Shown piece by piece: positions 25,224 through 33,676 of a DNA stretch of 64,000 bases. The notes under the pieces are model-generated. The model did not search any database, was not told the origin of the DNA, and saw only the letters and a program-made list of their open reading frames with translations. How positions within the stretch are numbered: position 1 is the stretch's first letter; every line of letters begins with the position of its first letter. The stretch lies in contig JBBQZP010000003.1 in NCBI GenBank assembly GCA_038207585.1, positions 1 through 64,000 on the forward strand, written 5' to 3'. This DNA is from JBBQZP01 sp038207585. GTDB lineage: Bacteria > Pseudomonadota > Alphaproteobacteria > Rhodobacterales > Rhodobacteraceae. Made by a program: the position numbers and the translations under genes.

Positions 25224-25242
25224 AAGGGAAGGAAAGAGTGTC

Positions 25243-25533
25243 ATGGAATTGATCATCAGCCTGATCGCCGGAGCCATCGGCGGCAACGGTGCAGGCGCGA
25301 TTATGAAGAAACTTAGCCAGGGGCCGCTTCTGAACTCGATCATCGGGATCATCGGCGGCGGCTTGGGCGGCCAAATCCTTGGCATGATGGGCGCAGGAGG
25401 CGTTGCAGATGCAGCCGGGGCCGCCGGTGGCATGGATATCGGCGCGATCATCGGCCAGCTCGTCTCGGGAGGTGTCGGCGGCGGAGCTTTGCTGGCAATC
25501 GTCGGTGCGATCCGCAGCGCAATGGCAAAATGA
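25243..25533 (+). CDS. Small glycine-rich hydrophobic protein
   Basis: 96 residues with long Gly/Ala/Ile segments: MELIISLIAGAIGGNGAGA at the start, IIGIIGGGLGGQILGMMGAGG in the middle and VSGGVGGGALLAIVGAIRSAMAK at the end. GxxxG-like spacing and the absence of charged residues in the core suggest a membrane-associated or oligomerising helix pair; only one KK cluster (22-23) and the tail are polar. A purine-rich ribosome binding site (AAGGGAAGGAAAG) precedes the ATG. Similar proteins occur as unnamed small proteins in Rhodobacteraceae. I do not recognise a function. Confidence 0.75.
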   Translation: MELIISLIAGAIGGNGAGAIMKKLSQGPLLNSIIGIIGGGLGGQILGMMGAGGVADAAGAAGGMDIGAIIGQLVSGGVGGGALLAIVGAIRSAMAK

Positions 25534-25539
25534 TCGGCG

Positions 25540-25565
25540 CGGCGCGAGGGACAGCCCTCGCGCCG
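25540..25565 (+). terminator. Hairpin after the glycine-rich gene
   Basis: CGGCGCGAGGG (25540-25550) pairs perfectly with CCCTCGCGCCG (25555-25565) around the loop ACAG, six bases after the stop codon. There is no T-run directly after it, so it may be a factor-assisted terminator or a 3'-end stabiliser. Confidence 0.55.
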
Positions 25566-25666
25566 AACCTGCTTTCGGAACGGGCTCGGGGCTTGCCAGC
25601 CACGGCGCGTGGGATTAAGCCCGGATCATCTGCTGCCCCGCATCATATCCCCCAAGGAATGCCGCG

Positions 25667-26527
25667 ATGACCCCCGCCCCGATCAACGACCCAAAGACGC
25701 TTGTCTCGACCCAGTGGCTATCCGACCACCTGAAAGACCCTGATCTGCGGGTTCTGGATGCATCGTGGTATCTGCCCACCGTGGCCCGCGACGCAAAGGC
25801 CGAATACACTGCCGCCCACATTCCCGGTGCGCGGTTTTTCGACATAGACGCGATTGCAGACCACCGCTCATCCCTGCCCCACATGGCCCCGCCGCCCGAA
25901 AAGTTCATCAGCCGGATGCGTGCGATGGGGGTGGGCGACGGGCATCAGGTGGTGGTTTATGATGGCGCGGGTCTTCTGTCGGCGGCCCGCGTGTGGTGGA
26001 CCTTCCGCCTGATGGGCAAGACCGATGTCGCTGTGCTGGACGGCGGCTTGCCGAAGTGGCGGGCTGAGGGGCGCGAGATCGAAGATCTGCTCCCCGTTGT
26101 GCGCGACCGCCATATGACGGTGCAGCGGCAGGCGGCGCTGGTCAAGGATGTGACGCAAGTCGCCCATGCTGCAAAACTGGGCGAAGCGCAGATTGTTGAC
26201 GCCCGCGCCCCGGCCCGCTTTCGAGGTGAGGCGCCCGAACCCCGCCCCGGCCTGCGCGCGGGCCATATTCCGGGCTCGAAAAACCTGCCCTACACTGATC
26301 TGCAAAATCCTGACGGCACGCTGAAATCGCCTCAATTACTGCGCGAAGTATTCCATGCAGCGGGCATTGATCTGAACCGCCCCGTGATCACCACCTGTGG
26401 CTCGGGGATCACGGCCGCAATTCTCAGCCTTGCGCTGGAACGCATCGGCCACCGCAAACACGCGCTTTACGATGGCTCATGGGCAGAATGGGGCATGTAT
26501 GACGACCTCCGGGTCGCGAAAGGATAG
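25667..26527 (+). CDS. sseA: 3-mercaptopyruvate/thiosulfate sulfurtransferase
   Basis: 286 residues with two rhodanese domains. The inactive N-terminal domain contains HIPGARFFDIDAIAD and the C-terminal one the active loop TTCGSGITAA, in which Cys carries the persulfide; the CGSGxTA form favours 3-mercaptopyruvate as donor rather than thiosulfate. HIPGSKNLPYTDL marks the start of the second CH2 box region. The enzyme provides sulfane sulfur in the cytoplasm. It lies four bases upstream of an aminotransferase, which could supply or remove the matching keto acid. Confidence 0.92.
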   Translation: MTPAPINDPKTLVSTQWLSDHLKDPDLRVLDASWYLPTVARDAKAEYTAAHIPGARFFDIDAIADHRSSLPHMAPPPEKFISRMRAMGVGDGHQVVVYDGAGLLSAARVWWTFRLMGKTDVAVLDGGLPKWRAEGREIEDLLPVVRDRHMTVQRQAALVKDVTQVAHAAKLGEAQIVDARAPARFRGEAPEPRPGLRAGHIPGSKNLPYTDLQNPDGTLKSPQLLREVFHAAGIDLNRPVITTCGSGITAAILSLALERIGHRKHALYDGSWAEWGMYDDLRVAKG

Positions 26528-26530
26528 CGC

Positions 26531-27718
26531 ATGCTCGAGGCGCTCAAACCCCAACCGCAAGACAAGATCCTTGCCCTGATCCAGATGTTCAGGGACGATA
26601 CCCGCTTTGGCAAGATCGACCTTGGTGTCGGCGTCTACAAGGACGCAACCGGCCTGACCCCGGTGATGCGCGCCGTCAAAGCCGCCGAAAAGCAACTGTG
26701 GGAAACCGAGCTTACCAAAACCTATACCGGTCTTGCGGGCGATCCGGCCTTCAGTGCCGCGATGGCCCGCCTGATCCTGGGTGATGCGGCCCCCGCCGAC
26801 CGCATTGCAGCCGCCGCCACCCCCGGCGGCACCGGTGCGATCCGCCAGGCGCTGGAGCTGATCCGTCTGGCGTCGCCCAAAGCCACCGTCTGGCTGTCAA
26901 ACCCGACCTGGCCCAATCACCCGTCGATCATCCGCTACCTCGGAATTCCCTCGCGCGAATACCGCTATTTCGATGCGGCAACCGGCGGCATCGACCGCGC
27001 GGGTATGATGGAGGATCTGGCGCTGGTCGCCCCCGGCGATGTGGTCCTGCTGCATGGCTGCTGCCATAATCCCACCGGCGCCAACCCGACGGCCGCCGAT
27101 TGGTCTGCAATCGCGGCCTTGCTGAATGACCGGCACGCCATCCCCCTCGTTGATCTCGCGTATCAGGGCTTCGGCGATGGTCTAGACGAAGATGCCGCCG
27201 CCACCCGCCTGATCGCTGCCACCTGCCCCGAAGTGCTGATCGCCGCCTCCTGCTCCAAGAATTTCGGCATCTACCGCGAACGGACCGGGGTTCTGATGGC
27301 GCTTTCACCCGACCCCGCGATGCGCGCGACGGTGCAGGCCAACCTCGCCTTCCTCAACCGCCAGAACTTCAGCTTCCCCCCCGACCACGGCGCGCGCCTT
27401 GTCACGATGATCCTGGAAGACGCCACGCTGACCGCCGACTGGAAGGCCGAACTCGAAGATGTCCGCCTCAACATGCTGACCCTGCGCCAGAGCCTTGCCG
27501 AAGCCCTGCGCGCGGAAACCAATTCAGACCGCTTCGATTTCATAGCCCATCACCGCGGCATGTTCTCGCGCCTTGGCATCCCCGAAGATCAGGTCACCGC
27601 CCTGCAAAAGGACCACGGCATCTACATGGTCAGCGACAGCCGCCTCAACATCGCGGGCCTCAACGCCAGCACGGTCCCGATCCTTGCCCGCGCCGTGGCA
27701 CAAACCCTGCGCACCTGA
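26531..27718 (+). CDS. Aromatic/aspartate aminotransferase (class I)
   Basis: 395 residues, the length of TyrB/AspC. PLP lysine lies in SCSKNFGIYRERTG, with HGCCHNPTGANPT (substrate/PLP-binding Asn) and the N-terminal KIDLGVGVYKD. The ending SRLNIAGLN contains the substrate-carboxylate Arg. It transfers amino groups between aspartate or aromatic amino acids and 2-oxoglutarate. It starts four bases after sseA, so a cysteine/mercaptopyruvate link is possible, since aspartate aminotransferases act on cysteine sulfinate and cysteine. Confidence 0.9.
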   Translation: MLEALKPQPQDKILALIQMFRDDTRFGKIDLGVGVYKDATGLTPVMRAVKAAEKQLWETELTKTYTGLAGDPAFSAAMARLILGDAAPADRIAAAATPGGTGAIRQALELIRLASPKATVWLSNPTWPNHPSIIRYLGIPSREYRYFDAATGGIDRAGMMEDLALVAPGDVVLLHGCCHNPTGANPTAADWSAIAALLNDRHAIPLVDLAYQGFGDGLDEDAAATRLIAATCPEVLIAASCSKNFGIYRERTGVLMALSPDPAMRATVQANLAFLNRQNFSFPPDHGARLVTMILEDATLTADWKAELEDVRLNMLTLRQSLAEALRAETNSDRFDFIAHHRGMFSRLGIPEDQVTALQKDHGIYMVSDSRLNIAGLNASTVPILARAVAQTLRT

Positions 27719-27783
27719 CCCGGACCCGCCGCATATAGCCTGAACCACACGCGCAGACAAAGCCTGCACGCCCGGCTTTCATT

Positions 27784-27891
27784 TTGATCCAAATATCCTC
27801 GCCGAAGGCATCCGCCCTCGCGGCAAGCCCGCCCGAGGGTCAGTCCCGCGTCAGCGCCGCCCAAGGGGGCTCGATGCCCCCGAGGACGGCA
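27784..27891 (+). repeat. Intergenic repeat, copy 1 (CCAAATATCCTCG type)
   Basis: The gap after the aminotransferase holds TTGATCCAAATATCCTCG at about 27784-27801, the same core as in the gaps at 38 kb, 60 kb and 63.8 kb, and farther on a hairpin GGGGGC-TCGAT-GCCCCC (27875-27891). The core plus GC-rich hairpin layout is shared with the copy at 63.8 kb. It lies just after a gene end, as the other copies do. Confidence 0.6.
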
Positions 27892-27909
27892 CCCCCGGTC
27901 AGAAACGCA

Positions 27910-27937
27910 AAAGGCCCGGAACAAAGTCCGGGCCTTT
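27910..27937. terminator. Bidirectional terminator between aminotransferase and amtB
   Basis: AAAGGCCCGGA (27910-27920) and TCCGGGCCTTT (27927-27937) form a perfect 11-bp stem around ACAAAG. Both stem ends are A/T-rich, and on the minus strand the stem is followed by TTGCG after CCTTTT. It serves the amtB transcript (stop at 27956) and may also stop read-through from the plus strand. Confidence 0.8.
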
Positions 27938-27955
27938 CAACATGATCACATCAGA

Positions 27956-29305
27956 TCAGCCGTGATAGGCAGCCTCGCCATGCGAGGTCTGATCCAGACC
28001 TTCACGCTCGGCATCCCCGCTTACCCGCAGACCGATCACAAGGTCCACCAGCTTGAAAGCAACAAAAGCCACCACAGCCGTCCAGACGATGGTGATCCCC
28101 ACCGCCTCGATCTGAATGAAGGTCTGCGCGCCGATCGAATAGGTTTCGTCCTTCACACCGCCAAGGCTGCCCGCCGAAAAGATGCCGGTCCCGATCGCAC
28201 CGATGATGCCGCCAATCCCGTGGATGCCGAACACATCAAGGCTGTCATCATAGCCCAGCGCATTTTTCACAACGGTGACAAAGAAATAGCAGCCCACAAC
28301 CGCAATGATACCCAGCGCAATCGCCCCCATCGGGCCAACCGTGCCGCAGGCCGGGGTGATGGCCACAAGACCCGTCACCATGCCAGACGCCGCACCCAGC
28401 ATCGACGCCTTGCCACGCTGCGCACCTTCCAGCACGCACCAGGCCACAACCGCCGCAGCCGTCGCAAGGAAGGTGTTGATCATCGCAAGGGTCGCGCCGC
28501 CATTCGCCTCAAGGTTGGAGCCGACGTTGAAACCAAACCAGCCGACCCACAGCATCGATGCCCCGATCATGGTCATGACCATCGAATGGGGGGCCATGTT
28601 TTCCTTGCCCAGACCCACGCGCTTGCCGATCACCAGACAGCCGACCAGCGCCGCAACACCTGCGTTGATGTGAACAACCGTTCCACCGGCGAAGTCGATA
28701 GCGCCCATGACGAAGATCAGACCCGCCGCATCCCAGACCATGTGCGCGATCGGGAAATAGGCGAACGTCACCCAGATCAGGCTGAACACCAGCACCGCCA
28801 TGAACTTCACCCGCTCGGCAAAGGCTCCGATGATCAGCGCTGGAGTGATCGCGGCAAAGGTCATCTGGAACGCGATGAACAGATATTCCGGGATCACGTA
28901 GCCCGCGCTGAACGTGGCCGACATGCTGTCTGCGTTCACGCCTGCAAGGAACAGCTTGCCGAACCCGCCCCAGTAGGGGCTGGTGCCGCCGCCGAAAGCC
29001 ATTGAATAGCCATAGACCACCCAAACCAACATCACCGCACAGGCAATCAGTGTGGTCTGCATCAGTACCGATAGCATGTTTTTCGAACGCACCAGACCGC
29101 CGTAAAACAGCGCAAGGCCGGGCAGCGTCATGAACAGAACGAGCACCGTAGAGGTCATCATCCAGGACACATCGCCCTTGTCCATGACGGGGGCCGCCTC
29201 GATCACGGCGGCGGCGGTGGCGTCGGTTGCCTCCTGCGCCCAGACGGGAAGTGCGGCAAGGCTGGCAATACCGCCCAGACCCGCATATTTCATCATGTTT
29301 TTCAT
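27956..29305 (-). CDS. amtB: Ammonium transporter AmtB
   Basis: 449 residues from the ATG at 29305, with a cleavable signal (SLAALPVWA) and eleven membrane segments. Family motifs are LFYGGLVRSKNMLSVLMQ, GAIDFAGGTVVHINAGVAALVG (ammonium-gate and first pore histidine region) and GSLGGVKDE-type C-terminal sequence with the second His in FGIHGIGGIIGAIGTG. It imports ammonium/ammonia across the cytoplasmic membrane. glnK lies 27 bases upstream; the PII protein blocks the pore when nitrogen is plentiful. Confidence 0.96.
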   Translation of the reverse strand: MKNMMKYAGLGGIASLAALPVWAQEATDATAAAVIEAAPVMDKGDVSWMMTSTVLVLFMTLPGLALFYGGLVRSKNMLSVLMQTTLIACAVMLVWVVYGYSMAFGGGTSPYWGGFGKLFLAGVNADSMSATFSAGYVIPEYLFIAFQMTFAAITPALIIGAFAERVKFMAVLVFSLIWVTFAYFPIAHMVWDAAGLIFVMGAIDFAGGTVVHINAGVAALVGCLVIGKRVGLGKENMAPHSMVMTMIGASMLWVGWFGFNVGSNLEANGGATLAMINTFLATAAAVVAWCVLEGAQRGKASMLGAASGMVTGLVAITPACGTVGPMGAIALGIIAVVGCYFFVTVVKNALGYDDSLDVFGIHGIGGIIGAIGTGIFSAGSLGGVKDETYSIGAQTFIQIEAVGITIVWTAVVAFVAFKLVDLVIGLRVSGDAEREGLDQTSHGEAAYHG

Positions 29306-29332
29306 CACTTTGTTATCCCCTACCGTCCGCGT

Positions 29333-29671
29333 TCACAGCGCGTCGTCGTTGGTTTCACCGGTGCGCACACGCACAGCGTGTTCGACATCCAGCACGAAAA
29401 TCTTGCCGTCACCGATCTTGTCGGTCTTGGCAACGCGGGCGATCGTTTCGACGACCGAATCCGACATCGCATCGGCCACCACGATCTCCAGCCGCACTTT
29501 CGGCACGAAATTCACGGCGTATTCTGCGCCGCGGTAAATTTCGGTGTGTCCGGATTGTGAGCCAAAGCCCTTGATCTCGGTCACCATCATTCCCCGCACG
29601 CCAATCGTGGTCAGTGCCTCGCGCACCTCTTCCAGTTTGAACGGCTTGATGGCAGCTATGATGAGTTTCAC
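29333..29671 (-). CDS. glnK: PII nitrogen regulator (GlnK/GlnB)
   Basis: 112 residues from a GTG at 29671 behind GAGGGGAAG; this gives the exact PII length and the N-terminus (M)KLIIAAIKPFKLEEVREAL. The T-loop residue Tyr51, the uridylylation site, is present in YRGAEYAV, and the B-loop GDGKIFV and C-loop are intact. PII reads ATP/ADP and 2-oxoglutarate and here most likely gates AmtB, the next gene. The frame runs upstream to 29836 but without a second start of merit. GlnK rather than GlnB is inferred from the amtB pairing. Confidence 0.94.
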   Translation of the reverse strand: MKLIIAAIKPFKLEEVREALTTIGVRGMMVTEIKGFGSQSGHTEIYRGAEYAVNFVPKVRLEIVVADAMSDSVVETIARVAKTDKIGDGKIFVLDVEHAVRVRTGETNDDAL

Positions 29672-29790
29672 GCGCTTCCCCTCTTTTTTGCTTTGACCCG
29701 TGGCTCCGGGCCTCGCGAAAAGAAAGGACGCCTTCGCAGGTGCAGCACAAGCCGAGGGCGGCGGGGACTTGCCACCTTTTGCGCCGCATT

Positions 29791-29814
29791 GCACAAATTT
29801 TATACTTTTTGTGC
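29791..29814. promoter_or_regulatory. Inverted repeat GCACAAA-N10-TTTGTGC in the glnK/PBP divergent region
   Basis: GCACAAA (29791-29797) and TTTGTGC (29808-29814) flank an AT-rich spacer (TTTTATACTT). The 261-base region 29672-29932 separates glnK (minus) from the PBP gene (plus), and the repeat is about 120 bases from both starts. It could be an operator or contain a -10 (TATACT). No named regulator is claimed. Confidence 0.4.
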
Positions 29815-29932
29815 GACTTGCACCTTTTTTAAGCAAAACTGAGTCTCGAATCGGAAAGACGGCCTCTCTACATTTCCGCTCGCCGGCAGTAATATCCGTT
29901 CCAAGCAGTCGTCACAGAAACGGGCATCGGGC

Positions 29933-32059
29933 ATGGTTGGAACAAACAAGGGGCGCAAGACGCTTGTCGCGGATCGACGGTATGGCGCGTCGTCAGGCGG
30001 CGGCGGCAAGCCACCACCTCACAAGCCCGCGCCACGCAAATCGGCCCCGAAGCGCACGCCGCGCAAACACGGCCTGATTGCAGGATTGATCCTTGGCTTT
30101 TTCGGCGCGATCTGGCGCGTTGTCTGGGGCATCGGCTGGCGGGTGACGTTTCTGGTGGCGCTGGTTCTGGGCGGGATCATCTTCTATTTCCACCAACAGC
30201 TTCCACCATTGGCTGACCTTTTGGATGCCCGCGCGCGCGGGTCTGTCACCATGTTAGACCGTGATGGAAAGACCTATGCCTGGCGGGGTGAGACGTATTT
30301 TGCCAATGTCACATCGGACAGCGTGTCGCCCTATCTGCGCAGCGCCGTCATCGCGACCGAGGATAAACGCTTTTACCGCCATCTGGGGATCAGCCCGCGC
30401 GGCATTGCGTCGGCCATCAGGATCAACATGGCCGAAGGCCGTGGCCCGCTGGAAGGCAACGGCGGGTCTACCATCACGCAGCAGGTGGCGAAACTTCTGT
30501 GCCTTGGTGTGGCCTATGATCCGACCCAGTGGAAATCCGAAGGCGCGTATGAGGACGACTGCCGCGCCGGGGGCCTGAACCGCAAGCTCAAGGAAATTCC
30601 CTATGCCATGGCGATGGAGCTGAAATATTCCAAGGCCGACATTCTGACGATCTATTTCAACCGCGCCTATCTGGGCGCGGGCGCGCGCGGGTTCGAAGCT
30701 GCGGCGCAACGCTATTTTGGTAAATCGGCCAAGGATGTGACCCCTGCCGAGGCCGCAATGCTGGCTGGTCTTCTCAAGGCGCCGTCGCGCTATGCACCCA
30801 CCGGCAATCTTGCCCGCGCACAGGGTCGCGCCAGCGTAGTGATCGGCCTGATGGAGGAGCAGGGCTATCTGACCAAGTCCGAGGCTGACGACGCCCGCGC
30901 CCATCCCGCCACCCTGTCAGCCGCAGCCTCCACCCAGTCGGGCGGGTATTTTGCCGACTGGGTGATGGATACGGTGCCTTCGTTCCTGTCAAAGGACACG
31001 ACCGAAGATGTGATCCTTTCGACCACGCTGGATCAGGGCGTGCAGGCCAGTTCCGAAGCCGCGCTTGATGCCGTGTTCTCCAAGCTGAAAGAAGGTTCCA
31101 AGGCGCAGGCCGCGATTGTGGTTATGGATGCCGACGGCGCTGTGCGTGCGATGGTGGGCGGGCGCAAGATCGCCGCTGCGGGGTCGTTCAACCGTGCAAC
31201 AGGCGCGTTCCGGCAAACCGGCTCAGCCTTCAAGCCCTTTGTCTATGCCGCTGCGATGGACCGGGGATATTCCCCGTCGGACTATGTTTATGACACGCCC
31301 CTGACCGTTCATATTCCCGGCTCTGGCAACTGGTCGCCCGACAATTATGACCACAAGTTCGAGGGCCTGATCACCCTGACACAAGCTCTGCGCGAAAGCC
31401 GCAACATCCCGACCGTGCGGATATCCGAGGCGATGGGCCGTGACGCCGTGCGCAAGGTCGCCACCGAATTCGGCATCCAAAGCGATCTGGCTGCGGGGCC
31501 TGCACTGGCGCTGGGGGTGTCTGAAAGCAGCCTGCTGGAGATGACCGGGGCCTATGCAGGCATCCTGAACGGCGGCTCATCGGTGCGCCCTTACGGTATG
31601 ACCGAGCTGAAGCTGCAGGGAGACGCAACCCCTCTGATCGGCAAGGAAGGCGGAATCGGCGAGCGCGTAATTTCGGAACAGGCGGCGCAATTGCTGACCT
31701 ACATGATGACCGAAGTGATCGACAACGGCACCGGAAAACGCGCCAGACTTGACCGGCAGGCCGCAGGAAAGACCGGCACTACCCAAGCCGCACGCGATGC
31801 TTGGTTTGTGGGCTTCACCGCCGATTATGTCGTGGGCGTCTGGATGGGGAACGATGACAACACACCCCTGACCGGCGTCACCGGCGGCGGCCTTCCTGCA
31901 GAAATCTGGCACGAGGTGATGGTGCGCATCAACAAGGACCTGCCCGCGCGCCCGCTGCCAATGATCATTCCTGAGGCCCGCACACCGCCCGGCCAGCAGC
32001 GGCAGCCACAGGCCGACCCGGTGGAACAGCTGTTGCGCGATGTGTTGGGCAGGAATTGA
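29933..32059 (+). CDS. Penicillin-binding protein 1A family (bifunctional)
   Basis: 708 residues. A basic, Gly/Pro-rich cytoplasmic tail (about 1-46) precedes one transmembrane helix (about 47-85). The glycosyltransferase domain has Glu143 in ATEDKRFYRHLG, GGSTITQQVAKL, and KEIPYAMAMELKYSK. The transpeptidase domain has S431-x-x-K434 (GSAFKPF), S488-R-N490 and KTG at 612-614. It polymerises lipid II and cross-links peptides in the periplasm. An insertion around 193-216 (with YDPTQWKSEGAYEDDC) is a feature of the alphaproteobacterial branch. It is transcribed alone. Confidence 0.93.
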   Translation: MVGTNKGRKTLVADRRYGASSGGGGKPPPHKPAPRKSAPKRTPRKHGLIAGLILGFFGAIWRVVWGIGWRVTFLVALVLGGIIFYFHQQLPPLADLLDARARGSVTMLDRDGKTYAWRGETYFANVTSDSVSPYLRSAVIATEDKRFYRHLGISPRGIASAIRINMAEGRGPLEGNGGSTITQQVAKLLCLGVAYDPTQWKSEGAYEDDCRAGGLNRKLKEIPYAMAMELKYSKADILTIYFNRAYLGAGARGFEAAAQRYFGKSAKDVTPAEAAMLAGLLKAPSRYAPTGNLARAQGRASVVIGLMEEQGYLTKSEADDARAHPATLSAAASTQSGGYFADWVMDTVPSFLSKDTTEDVILSTTLDQGVQASSEAALDAVFSKLKEGSKAQAAIVVMDADGAVRAMVGGRKIAAAGSFNRATGAFRQTGSAFKPFVYAAAMDRGYSPSDYVYDTPLTVHIPGSGNWSPDNYDHKFEGLITLTQALRESRNIPTVRISEAMGRDAVRKVATEFGIQSDLAAGPALALGVSESSLLEMTGAYAGILNGGSSVRPYGMTELKLQGDATPLIGKEGGIGERVISEQAAQLLTYMMTEVIDNGTGKRARLDRQAAGKTGTTQAARDAWFVGFTADYVVGVWMGNDDNTPLTGVTGGGLPAEIWHEVMVRINKDLPARPLPMIIPEARTPPGQQRQPQADPVEQLLRDVLGRN

Positions 32060-32061
32060 TA

Positions 32062-32091
32062 AAGGCGCGGTCCGTTGCGGAACCTCGCCTT
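32062..32091. terminator. Hairpin between the PBP gene and mlaC
   Basis: AAGGCG-c-GGT-CCG and CGG-a-ACC-t-CGCCTT form an interrupted hairpin (32062-32091, loop TTG) in the 51-base gap between two convergent genes. The ends are AA and TT, so it can act in either direction. The mismatches make it less certain than the amtB terminator. Confidence 0.45.
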
Positions 32092-32110
32092 ATTCGGACC
32101 TTTGGGCAGG

Positions 32111-32731
32111 TCAGATTTTCTTGATGTCAGCGATCAGCTGATCAAGGTTGCCCTTGCGCTGATCCAGAAGCGCGCCGATTTCGGTGCGTTCGGACGCCAG
32201 CATGTTCACACCCTCGATGATGATGTTGAAGAACTGATCCCGGCCCGATTTGTCCGACACATGCCAACGCAGTTCGAACGGTGACTCGCCCGACAGATAC
32301 GCGGTCGAGATCACCTCATAATAACTTTTCAGCGGCCGCGCGTCGTTGACCTCGATCCGTCCGCCGATGAATTCGCGAAAACGGCGGCCGTATTTGCGGC
32401 TGATATAGCCCTGATACGCTCTGGTGAACGCCGACATCTGCGCAGCACTTGCCGATTTGGACGCAACGCCCAACGCCGACCGTGCGATGATCGCCACGTC
32501 TGAGTACTTCGCAAAAATCCGTTCAAAATCACCGAACATCGCGGTTTCGGATTTTCCCGAACTGATCGTCGCGTTGACTTCGCCGATGGCTTTGTCGATC
32601 AGCGCGCGGGCGGAATTCACATCCAGCGCCACGGCGGCACGCGGAAGCAGGCTGATCGCAACGCCGCCAAGGGCAAAAGCACCAAGGGCACGCCGGTTGA
32701 TCATCGGGGGCTTACGGAAGTTATTGGCCAT
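32111..32731 (-). CDS. mlaC: MlaC/Ttg2D-type phospholipid-binding protein
   Basis: 206 residues from the ATG at 32731, seven bases after GAGG. The N-terminus NRRALGAFALGGVAISLLPRAAVA is a signal with a twin-arginine-like pair (RR), then DVNSARALIDKAIGEVNATI. The core YSDVAIIARSALG, then FTRAYQGYISRKYGRRFREF, and the final DQRKGNLDQLIADIKKI match the MlaC family. It ferries phospholipid between outer and inner membranes. Its start overlaps the mlaA end by eleven bases. Confidence 0.88.
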   Translation of the reverse strand: MANNFRKPPMINRRALGAFALGGVAISLLPRAAVALDVNSARALIDKAIGEVNATISSGKSETAMFGDFERIFAKYSDVAIIARSALGVASKSASAAQMSAFTRAYQGYISRKYGRRFREFIGGRIEVNDARPLKSYYEVISTAYLSGESPFELRWHVSDKSGRDQFFNIIIEGVNMLASERTEIGALLDQRKGNLDQLIADIKKI

Positions 32732-33503
32732 TTGCATCCTCGTAAGGGTCCAGGAACGGGGTGTCTGTGTCATTTGTCTGGCCCAGATCATACCGCCGCT
32801 TTTGCAGATATAGGAGCCGCGCCTGCGCATATCCATCCGCACTGTCGTACAAAATTCCGTCAATCGTGTTGGAGAACCGCGCCCGGTCGTTCAGCTTGGA
32901 CCCGACATTCGCCGCCGTTCCGTAATAGCTGTCGGGCGCTTTGACGACTGCACTCAGCGGATCGGTAAAGATATCGACGATCCCGCCAACGGCATCGCGC
33001 GTTGTTGAAGGGCCAAGAAGCGGCTGTTCCACATAGGCGCCTTCGCCCACCCCCCAGACTGCAAGCGTCTCACCAAAGCCGGATTTGTTATCGGGAATGG
33101 TCAGCACGGAAGCCACATCGACAAATCCGGCCAGCCCGAACAGCGTGTTCACGGCGAAGCGCAGCGTGTTTTCCGACGCCCGCCCGATGCGGCCTTGAAG
33201 CACGTTGTTCACGATTGTGGTCGGCACTTCGATGTTGTCCGCAAAGTTCGACACGCCCTGCCGCACCGGGCCGGGCACCACCGCTGCATAGCCTTTTGAC
33301 ACCGGGCGCACAAAATTGCGGTCAAGCCCGACGTTGAAGCCGTGAACTTTGCGGTTGAAAGGCTCGTTCGGATCGTTGATCCCCCGCGACGGCTGCTGCG
33401 AAGCGCAACCGCTAAGAACCCCTGCAATTGCTGCCGAAAACGCACCAATCCGGATGATTTCCTTGGATTGGCCTGAAAAAAGAAACGGAAACGTCACATT
33501 CAT
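32721..33503 (-). CDS. mlaA: MlaA (VacJ) outer-membrane lipoprotein
   Basis: 260 residues from the ATG at 33503, behind AGGAAT. The signal ends in the lipobox LSGC (about residue 32), making it a lipoprotein. The family core is DPNEPFNRKVHGFNVGLDRNFVRPVSKGY and GRASENTLRFAVNTLFGLAGFVD, then GEGAYVEQPLLGPSTTRDAVG. MlaA removes mislocalised phospholipid from the outer leaflet and passes it to MlaC. The pair mlaA-mlaC is together here, but no MlaFED/B transporter is in the window. Confidence 0.92.
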   Translation of the reverse strand: MNVTFPFLFSGQSKEIIRIGAFSAAIAGVLSGCASQQPSRGINDPNEPFNRKVHGFNVGLDRNFVRPVSKGYAAVVPGPVRQGVSNFADNIEVPTTIVNNVLQGRIGRASENTLRFAVNTLFGLAGFVDVASVLTIPDNKSGFGETLAVWGVGEGAYVEQPLLGPSTTRDAVGGIVDIFTDPLSAVVKAPDSYYGTAANVGSKLNDRARFSNTIDGILYDSADGYAQARLLYLQKRRYDLGQTNDTDTPFLDPYEDANGQ

Positions 33504-33521
33504 ATTCCTATCTTCCGGCAC

Positions 33522-33537
33522 GCTTTTTGCAAAAAGC
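33522..33537. promoter_or_regulatory. Perfect 16-bp palindrome GCTTTTTG/CAAAAAGC
   Basis: GCTTTTTG (33522-33529) and CAAAAAGC (33530-33537) meet without a spacer, 18 bases upstream of the mlaA start in the region shared with the divergent secretion operon. It may be an operator or part of the TTTTTGCAAAAA sequence also present in the 60-kb repeat copy. Confidence 0.35.
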
Positions 33538-33676
33538 AGCGCTTTTCATAAGGTTTCGCAAGGGATAAGATGCCCTTGCGGCGATGACAACAGCGAAGCG
33601 AACACGATTTGACTACCGGAACTATTCCGCCAACGCACCCGAAACAAGGGGCGACCCACAAGATGGAAGAATTGTA

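Noticed and set aside
25205..25228. Sequence GGGTTCAAACCC resembling a tRNA T-arm
   Set aside because: The five bases on either side of TTCAAAC do not pair as a T-stem, and no acceptor, D or anticodon arm can be built around it; it is a plain hairpin.
29672..29790. Possible sigma-54 (-24/-12) promoter before glnK
   Set aside because: TGGCAAG-like sequence exists but the GC at the right 10-base spacing is missing.
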